Of a stretch of DNA of 64,000 nt, positions 58,157 to 64,000 are shown in pieces. A program made the position numbers and the translations under genes. The stretch's first letter is position 1. Each line of letters begins with the position of its first letter. The stretch covers positions 2,914,001 through 2,978,000 of the forward strand of contig NZ_CP160906.1 in assembly GCF_041080865.1 (NCBI RefSeq), given 5' to 3'. The notes beneath the pieces are model-generated. The model had not been told where the DNA came from and made no database searches. It worked only from the letters and a program-made list of their open reading frames with translations. The DNA comes from Psychromonas sp. MME1. GTDB lineage: Bacteria > Pseudomonadota > Gammaproteobacteria > Enterobacterales > Psychromonadaceae.

Positions 58157-58318
58157 ATACCAATCGGATTAAGTATGTGATCTAAATTTTGCGCAGGAAA
58201 AATGGCTTAATTTGAGGCGTAAGTTGACGCAAATGGTTGTTCCATTTGCGAAACTTACAACAAAAAAGTAAGTTATTTTAACCAGTAAAATAGATCAGCT
58301 ATTTATTCTGATTGGTAT
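58157..58318. repeat. MITE-like palindromic repeat, copy C
   Basis: 162 bp with ends ATACCAATCGGA / TCTGATTGGTAT, inverted relative to copies A and B. Its right end reaches the last base of the srkA stop codon and its left end lies 54 bp before dsbA. The internal hairpin arms GTAAGTTGACGCAAA / TTTGCGAAACTTAC are present. Confidence 0.88.
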
Positions 58319-59310
58319 TAATAGTCAGGCTGCAGAGAAAGAGGCTCCTGTGCAAGCAATGAAATTTGTTGTTGTAGTGATTGTAACAACTCTTTCCAAT
58401 ATTGTTCAGTTATAAACCATGGAAAACTAACTGGAAAGGCTGGGTCTGTCCAGCGTTTATTGATCCAACACAGATAATTTATAATACGCATACCGCGTAA
58501 GGATTCGATCAACCGCAGCTCTTTAGGATCAAAATCGAACTCTTCTTGGTAACCTTCTAGCAGCATTGATAGCTGTAATTGCTGCTCTTGTCTATCGCCA
58601 TGTAATAACATCCAGATATCTTGAATAGCTGGGCCCATTTTACAATCATCAAAATCGACCAAATAAGGTTGCTCATTGTTCATTAGAATATTACTGGGGT
58701 GGCAATCCCCGTGTAATCGAATCTGCTTAGCTTGATAGCTTGATAGGGATGTTTTGATTCGCTCTGCGAGTAAATCTAATGCAGTGAATAAAGGTTGCCG
58801 TAAATATTTCGGGATCAGCTCACTCGTTCGCAATTCAAGTAACGGGGTTGATACCATGTTTTCTATAGTAAGAGTCTGGCGATAGATAAAATCCTTTTGC
58901 GCACCGATACGATGGACTTTTCCTAATGTGCGGCCAACCTCATAGAGCTGATCAATATTTTCAATATCCAGACTCCGTGCCGATAGGCTTTTGAATAGCG
59001 CAAAATAGTAGTGCTTAAATTGAAAGACTGTTTGTTGGTTAATGGCCACTGGTGCTGCAATATTACACCCTTGTTGCTGTAGTTCCTGACAAAATTGATG
59101 TTCTTCGAGCAACTGTTGGTCAGACCAACGCTGTGGTCGATAGAATTTTACTACATAACGAATCTTATTCTCATCGGTAAATAAAGAGACCCTATTTTCG
59201 TAGGAGTTGAGTGCGACTAACCCCGTTTCGGGGTAAATGCCGATACTCGCTAACGCATCAAGTTGTATTTCTGGTGTTAAAGATTGATAACTAAATAGCT
59301 TGCTTGTCAT
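58318..59310 (-). CDS. srkA: Stress response kinase A (SrkA/YihE)
   Basis: 330-residue aminoglycoside-phosphotransferase-like kinase reported in E. coli to protect against MazF-linked death under stress. Kinase motifs: VVKFYRPQRWSDQQLLEEH, the catalytic loop LHGDCHPSNIL and the metal aspartate LVDFDDCKMGPAIQDIW. Length is as in E. coli (328). The stop codon TAA is formed at the boundary of repeat copy C, so the repeat probably inserted just at the gene's end. Neighbours dsbA and yihD match the E. coli locus. Confidence 0.93.
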   Translation of the reverse strand: MTSKLFSYQSLTPEIQLDALASIGIYPETGLVALNSYENRVSLFTDENKIRYVVKFYRPQRWSDQQLLEEHQFCQELQQQGCNIAAPVAINQQTVFQFKHYYFALFKSLSARSLDIENIDQLYEVGRTLGKVHRIGAQKDFIYRQTLTIENMVSTPLLELRTSELIPKYLRQPLFTALDLLAERIKTSLSSYQAKQIRLHGDCHPSNILMNNEQPYLVDFDDCKMGPAIQDIWMLLHGDRQEQQLQLSMLLEGYQEEFDFDPKELRLIESLRGMRIINYLCWINKRWTDPAFPVSFPWFITEQYWKELLQSLQQQISLLAQEPLSLQPDY

Positions 59311-59368
59311 GGCTAACCTTAAAGAAAAGGTGCACTAATGGCACCTTGAATTGAGTCGATCTGTTATG

Positions 59369-60769
59369 TTAACGGAGCCCCAAAAAGAATGGGCTATCCT
59401 GTTGAATTGTTTCGCCACTATCACTGGTTAATATGAGACTAACCATCAATTTTTTCGCTTTTATACCATAGGGATCAACGGCAATGGCTATTGGTTGGGT
59501 GAGGATTTCACCCGATTGTATATGAATTTCCGTTGGCCCGAGCAATTTAGCATTTTCTAACCCTGAAAAAGTTAAGCGGTAGGTTTGTGCTTGCATGGTT
59601 TTATTGACGATTTTCAGGGTATAGGTGTTTTCGATTAATCCTTCGCTATTTTCTCGAGATAGTGCCGTTCTATCTCGTACAACTTCTAGCTCAAAACTAC
59701 TTAAGTTAGCAATATTGATGATGAAGACAGCAATCATAATAAGTAAAACAGAGCCGTAGGCTATAATTTTAGGCCGTAATACATGCTCTTTTTTACCCTC
59801 AAGAATTTGCTCAGAAGTATAGGAGATTAAACCGCGTGGATAACCCATTTTATCCATGGTTTGATCGCAGGCATCGACGCAAGCACCACAGTTAATGCAT
59901 TCGTACTGAAGCCCTTCGCGAATATCAATGCCTGTTGGGCATACTTGCACACAAAGGTCGCAATCGACACAATCACCAAGCCCTAGTGCTTGCGGGTTGT
60001 CTTTACGGCGGCGCGGGCCTCGTTGCTCACCACGTTTGCTATCGTAGCCAACGATGTAGGTGTTTTTATCAAACATTGCCGATTGAAAACGGGCGTAAGG
60101 GCACATATGTGTGCACACAATTGATCGCATCCACCCGGCATTAACATAGGTGATCAAGGTAAAAAATAGGATAGTACCGACGGTTGCTGCACTCGCGTTA
60201 AGGGTAAAGAAATCATAGTAAAGTGTATTTACAGGCAGAAAGTAGGAAGCAAATGCAAGCGCGGTGAATAGTGAGACGATAATCCATCCGGTGTGCTTTG
60301 CTGTTTTACGCCATATTTTATTAAAATCCCAAGGCGTTTGATCTAAACGCTTACGTTTATTGGCAGATCCTTCAAAGCGTTCTTCAAACCAAATAAAAAT
60401 AAAGGTCCAAACGGTCTGTGGACAGGTATAGCCACACCAAACGCGGCCTAAATAGGTAGTAAAAAAGAACAGCGCAAAGGCGGCGATAATAAAAATCCAA
60501 GCGAGAATGGTTAAATCCTGTGGAAAAAGCGTTAAGCCAAAAATATGAAACTGCTGTTTAGTTACATCGAGTAAAACGGCTTGATTACCATTCCAACGCA
60601 TAATGGGTAATGCGAGAAAGAGTAGTATTAATCCCCAACCAGTATAACGACGTAGGCGTTGAAAAAATCCATAAGTGGCGCGAACATAAATGCGTTTACT
60701 CGGATTAAAGCGATCCACACTGGTTGTTTGCGAACTTTTGATTTCTTTAATTTTAATAGGTTGTGTCAT
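59369..60769 (-). CDS. ccoG: Cytochrome c oxidase accessory protein CcoG (RdxA/FixG)
   Basis: Inner-membrane iron-sulfur protein of 466 residues, needed for assembly of the copper centre in cbb3 oxidases. After the cytoplasmic N-terminus come about five hydrophobic helices with WCGYTCPQTVW, then two ferredoxin motifs GLGDCVDCDLCVQVCPTG and ECINCGACVDACDQTM, and a C-terminal immunoglobulin-like domain behind another helix. cco oxidase genes are not in this window, so it is unlinked from its targets here. Confidence 0.93.
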   Translation of the reverse strand: MTQPIKIKEIKSSQTTSVDRFNPSKRIYVRATYGFFQRLRRYTGWGLILLFLALPIMRWNGNQAVLLDVTKQQFHIFGLTLFPQDLTILAWIFIIAAFALFFFTTYLGRVWCGYTCPQTVWTFIFIWFEERFEGSANKRKRLDQTPWDFNKIWRKTAKHTGWIIVSLFTALAFASYFLPVNTLYYDFFTLNASAATVGTILFFTLITYVNAGWMRSIVCTHMCPYARFQSAMFDKNTYIVGYDSKRGEQRGPRRRKDNPQALGLGDCVDCDLCVQVCPTGIDIREGLQYECINCGACVDACDQTMDKMGYPRGLISYTSEQILEGKKEHVLRPKIIAYGSVLLIMIAVFIINIANLSSFELEVVRDRTALSRENSEGLIENTYTLKIVNKTMQAQTYRLTFSGLENAKLLGPTEIHIQSGEILTQPIAIAVDPYGIKAKKLMVSLILTSDSGETIQQDSPFFLGLR

Positions 60770-60876
60770 TTATCATTACCTATAATGAATTTTAATTATA
60801 AAAAGAGAATTCACTAAACATTATTGCATTGCAACTTAATTAATTAAAAGTTGTGAATATTATGCATGTTACAGTC

Positions 60877-62148
60877 TTAGTAGATGGTGATCCCATGCAG
60901 ATGGCTCTCTATTAATATTGCGCTTTTATTTTGATAACTTTTTTTACTCATTGTGTTTAAGTTTGTGCTACACCAATCTGTTAATACTGGGAAGGTGGCT
61001 GGATTTTCTAAATTATCGAAGAATGTAGAAAAATCACTGTTGGGTAGTATGTTCTGTGCAACGAAAAGTGCTCTAGGTTGAGTTATTTCATCAGCAATTC
61101 GATTACGGACTCCCCAAGCAATCAGATAATCAGCACAAGTTAAGTTAGCTCCTTCGGGTTTTACAACAAAGGCACTATCCATATCTATGTCGAATATTTT
61201 TTTCAACATGGTTGCTTGAAATAACATCGCGACATCTTCTGCTTTAGTAGAATAAGCATAAAGATGATTTGCCCCTTCTTGCTGCATTAATTCGCCGAGA
61301 TACTCAGCACTATCCTGCTGCTGTTGTTCGTTGGGCTTATTACCTCTATACATAATTTTTGCGTGGGCGTTAAGTTCTTCATTTTGTAGAGGATAGGCAT
61401 TAGCTAATAATATGTTTACTCGTTGAGAAGCAAGGTTATTAATTACTGTATTAGTGGTTTGCTTAATATCAATGTAAGGGAGTAAATTTTGTGGCATGTA
61501 ATCATTAGCATGCGCTAATTCATGAAATAGTAAACTGGCCATCGGAAAGATGATATCGTCAATTGTGCGCTCACTTGGGCTGTCTAAAGGAATGGTCGTG
61601 TAGGCGTATTGATTGTCTTTGATGAAGCGATGAAAAAAATAATAGGATAAGTTTTCACCGTAGTTACTGCGATAATCTCCTTGTTGTGAAATGGTCTTTT
61701 TTTCTTCATTACTTAGCCATAAATCATAGGGGTCGATATAGATTGCTGCGCTACCAGTCCAATAAAAAGAAGGACGGATATTGTCTGCTATGACAATCGC
61801 GGTGACGGAACCCAATAAGGTGATTATTTCTGGTGGTAATTGTGTCAATAAAGTTTCAAATCGCGCCCCCATCCAATCGTGGGATACAACTACGCGTGAC
61901 ATAATATCGTTAATAGTTGGAGTGGGATAACTCAGCGCAATAAATGGAAGTTCAGCAATGGTGCAGGTACGTGAATAGTTCACACAGGAAGCGGGATCGA
62001 CTTGTTCGTCAGGCAGCGGTTGTTGATAAGTATAAATATGGTCTAAATTATCGGCATTGTTATTAGGCTTTGATGAACTATTACAGCTTACTAATAATGT
62101 GCTGATAGCGAGGTAATAAAAGGGCCGCGCCAGCGTTAACAAATCCAT
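60877..62148 (-). CDS. Lipoprotein with zinc-metalloprotease-like HExxH motif
   Basis: 423-residue protein, not recognised as a named family. The N-terminus has a lipobox (LLVSC, Cys22) after a hydrophobic signal, so it is probably anchored to the outer membrane. HELAH at residues 209-213 (FHELAHANDY) matches the HExxH zinc site of zincins. DPYDLW, SYYFFHRFIKDNQY and LTCADYLIAWGVRNR may frame the fold. Two other cysteines (about 55 and 62) could bond. The third zinc ligand cannot be chosen. Lone gene between ccoG and yihD. Confidence 0.65.
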   Translation of the reverse strand: MDLLTLARPFYYLAISTLLVSCNSSSKPNNNADNLDHIYTYQQPLPDEQVDPASCVNYSRTCTIAELPFIALSYPTPTINDIMSRVVVSHDWMGARFETLLTQLPPEIITLLGSVTAIVIADNIRPSFYWTGSAAIYIDPYDLWLSNEEKKTISQQGDYRSNYGENLSYYFFHRFIKDNQYAYTTIPLDSPSERTIDDIIFPMASLLFHELAHANDYMPQNLLPYIDIKQTTNTVINNLASQRVNILLANAYPLQNEELNAHAKIMYRGNKPNEQQQQDSAEYLGELMQQEGANHLYAYSTKAEDVAMLFQATMLKKIFDIDMDSAFVVKPEGANLTCADYLIAWGVRNRIADEITQPRALFVAQNILPNSDFSTFFDNLENPATFPVLTDWCSTNLNTMSKKSYQNKSAILIESHLHGITIY

Positions 62149-62272
62149 GAGTATTCCTTTATATTACAAGCCATTAACTTTAAATTTATAATTGCACGAT
62201 CGGTACTGATAGTTGCAATATAAAAATATTATAGGTTAAGATAATGGCATTATTACGCTAATAATCGTCCTT

Positions 62273-62536
62273 TTATAGGAGCCCTCTTGCCTTTAATAGT
62301 GCGGTTTGAAAATCGTCTTCACAATCTTTCGCGATACCTGGGATCATTTCATCTTTAGCTGTTTGATCCATTTTCAAATGATATATGATCACCTCATCCG
62401 TTAATTCCGTTAATGGCTTATCAAATCCAGATTGTTTGGATATTAAGGCTAATATCTCTAGTAGGCTTAATTCTTTGTTTTTTAACCAGTATGGTTTTAA
62501 TAATTCTAATATTTCATTAATTCTATGGTTATCCAT
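62273..62536 (-). CDS. yihD: YihD family protein (DUF1040)
   Basis: 87-residue acidic protein of unknown function found widely in gammaproteobacteria. It matches E. coli YihD along its length, e.g. LTDEVIIYHLKMDQTAKD, EMIPGIAKDCEDDFQTALL and the terminal KARGLL. yihD lies near srkA and dsbA in E. coli too. Predicted all-helical, cytoplasmic. Confidence 0.88.
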   Translation of the reverse strand: MDNHRINEILELLKPYWLKNKELSLLEILALISKQSGFDKPLTELTDEVIIYHLKMDQTAKDEMIPGIAKDCEDDFQTALLKARGLL

Positions 62537-62556
62537 TATTGCATCCTCAACGATCT

Positions 62557-63375
62557 TTAGTTTGATAAATTATGACGTAATTCATTTAATACTTGTTTGG
62601 CGCCAGGTTTTATTGCTCGCCACATTGCAAAACTTTCTGCCGCCTGACCGACTAACATACCGAGCCCATCAATCACTAACCGAGCACCATTCTGTTTTGC
62701 CCAATTATTAAAAGGGGTTAATTGTGCGCTATACATCATATCGTAAAAAACAGTTTCTGGGCGGACTAAATTCGCTGATATAGGGACAATTTGTCCCTGT
62801 AAACTGGCTGATGTTGAATTGATTATTAAGTCAAAATCACCACTTAATTCACTAAATTCACTGGCTGTAATATTGCCGAAGGAGGTGAATATTTGTGACA
62901 ACAGTTGTGCTTTAGAAAGGGTGCGATTGGCTATGACTAATTGCTGTGGTTGTTCAGCTAATAAAGGGCCACAAACACCACGAGCCGCACCACCTGCACC
63001 GAGTAATAAAATACGTGCGCCTTTTAGGGGGACATGGTTATTCTTAAGGTCTAAGACCAATCCAGCGCCATCGGTATTATCCCCAATAATAATACCGTCA
63101 TCGGTCAATTTTAGAGTATTAACGGCACCCGCTAAAGTTGCGCGAGGGGTCAGTTGTTGTGCGTAAGCGAACGCTTGCTCTTTAAATGGTGCAGTTATAT
63201 TACAGCCCTTGCCATTGCTAGAGAAAAAATTATCTAAGGTTGTTTTAAAATTATCAAGTGCAGGCTCAATCGCATTGTATTGCATTTGTTGTGCGGTTTG
63301 ATGTGCAAAAAGAGTGTGTATAAAGGGCGATTTACTTTGTTTGATCGGGTTGCCAAAAACAGCGTATTGATCCAT
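62557..63375 (-). CDS. aroE: Shikimate dehydrogenase
   Basis: NADPH-dependent reduction of 3-dehydroshikimate to shikimate in aromatic amino acid synthesis. The 272 residues match E. coli AroE. Substrate motif NPIKQSKSPFIH, catalytic Lys and Asp in ITAPFKEQAF and GDNTDGAGLV, NADP loop LGAGGAARGV and NRTLSKAQ are visible. The C-terminal GLGMLVGQAAESFAMW is typical. yihD follows by 20 bp; tsaC is 87 bp upstream, the usual tsaC-aroE pair. Confidence 0.95.
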   Translation of the reverse strand: MDQYAVFGNPIKQSKSPFIHTLFAHQTAQQMQYNAIEPALDNFKTTLDNFFSSNGKGCNITAPFKEQAFAYAQQLTPRATLAGAVNTLKLTDDGIIIGDNTDGAGLVLDLKNNHVPLKGARILLLGAGGAARGVCGPLLAEQPQQLVIANRTLSKAQLLSQIFTSFGNITASEFSELSGDFDLIINSTSASLQGQIVPISANLVRPETVFYDMMYSAQLTPFNNWAKQNGARLVIDGLGMLVGQAAESFAMWRAIKPGAKQVLNELRHNLSN

Positions 63376-63462
63376 GAAAACTCCAACGTTGAAACAACTT
63401 ATATATAGAAGTAATTTATCATTTATATGTGCTTAGGGGAAATATCGATTGTTAACTGGTTT

Positions 63463-63999
63463 TTAACGAAATTGTTTACCCGTTAATGCATCAAATATTT
63501 TTGATGGTGAGGATAACCCTGAGACTGGCGCATCAATTACAGCAGAAAGAAGTGGCGCATTACTAAACATCAATTTGACCTGTTCACTATCAATACAAGG
63601 CTCACATCCTGATAAGTTCGCGCTGGTGGATATTATAGGTTTGCTGAATTGTAAGCACAAATCTTGTACGACAGGGTGTGCACTCACTCGCACTGCAACA
63701 CTATCAAAATCACCTGTTATTAGCTTAGAAAGCGATTTTTGTGCAGGGACGACCCAAGTTACAGGGCCTGGCCAACTCGCTTTGATCTGTTGTAGTTGTT
63801 GTTCGTTTAATGCGGAAAAATCTGCATATTTAGTAAGTTGGTCGATGTTTGCTGCGATTAATATCAACCCCTTATGTGCTGGTCGATCCTTTAAAGTGAG
63901 TATTTTTTCAATTGCAGCATCACTATCAGGATCGCAACCGAGCCCAAAGACAGCTTCCGTCGGATAAGCAATAATGCCCTCTGTTTTTAAAACATGGAG
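63463..63999 (-). CDS. tsaC: L-threonylcarbamoyladenylate synthase TsaC (partial)
   Basis: Makes threonylcarbamoyl-AMP for the t6A37 tRNA modification. The frame is open through the right window edge, so the very N-terminus is missing. Visible: GIIAYPTEAVFGLGCDPDSD, RPAHKGLILIAAN, WPGPVTWVVP, SVAVRVSAHPVV and ISTSANLSG, all YrdC-domain signatures. The ATG at 63867 is internal. TsaC is preferred over longer Sua5 because there is no C-terminal extension. Confidence 0.94.
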   Translation of the reverse strand, partial: LHVLKTEGIIAYPTEAVFGLGCDPDSDAAIEKILTLKDRPAHKGLILIAANIDQLTKYADFSALNEQQLQQIKASWPGPVTWVVPAQKSLSKLITGDFDSVAVRVSAHPVVQDLCLQFSKPIISTSANLSGCEPCIDSEQVKLMFSNAPLLSAVIDAPVSGLSSPSKIFDALTGKQFR

Positions 64000-64000
64000 G

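Overview
The window looks like the replication-origin neighbourhood of a cold-adapted, AT-rich marine gammaproteobacterium. Gene content and protein sequences fit Psychromonas or a close relative. This is inferred from the protein families, the mioC-oriC-mnmG arrangement and the presence of chromosomal ParAB with parS sites; no database search was possible.

Layout: 1-5.5 kb holds the end of rsgA, then psd, ilvA and a two-helix K+ channel on the plus strand, facing rimO. From 5.8 to 11.75 kb lies one complete rRNA operon on the minus strand (16S, tRNA-Ile, tRNA-Ala, 23S, 5S) with two promoters, two boxA elements, a 16S processing stem and a terminator. mioC follows, then oriC (12.43-12.79 kb, DnaA boxes, dense GATC, AT-rich unwinding region), then mnmG-rsmG, parA-parB and the complete F-ATP synthase operon atpIBEFHAGDC. 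After a DUF2161 gene come glyQS, avtA and azlCD. Next is gyrB-recF-dnaN-dnaA on the minus strand, facing away from rpmH-rnpA-yidD-yidC-mnmE. Four parS sites for the ParB encoded here lie between 28.2 and 33.3 kb, one of them inside recF.

The most unusual region is 41.3-45.05 kb. It has almost no protein genes but carries a tandem family of CsrB-type regulatory RNAs: many short hairpins, each showing GGA in its loop, ending in a GC-rich terminator. There are three complete members (about 395, 654 and 400 nt) and one truncated member. The second member is enlarged by a nearly exact 158-bp internal repeat present almost three times. All four have a conserved TGTAAGAGAT-like element about 160-190 bp upstream of the expected start, matching the position and sequence expected for a UvrY/GacA/VarA site. 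A GC-rich outer-membrane-barrel gene sits just after the truncated copy.

From 45 to 52.6 kb lies an accessory stress and redox block: a YfcH-like epimerase, a three-domain flavin/ferredoxin oxidoreductase, a frameshifted glutathione S-transferase, a DUF1348 protein, a peroxiredoxin-like protein divergent from a TetR regulator with two operator-like palindromes, and a LysR regulator. The remainder (52.7-64 kb) is housekeeping: pabA, argD, glpX, coaA with a P-loop partner, dsbA, srkA, ccoG, a zincin-like lipoprotein, yihD, aroE and the partial tsaC.

Three genes (yidC, the GST and coaA) each show one apparent missing base that splits an otherwise intact reading frame. Two of them are normally essential, so sequence error is the likeliest cause. 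Three copies of a 162-174 bp MITE-like palindromic element lie at 44.0, 46.1 and 58.2 kb; the last ends exactly at the srkA stop codon.
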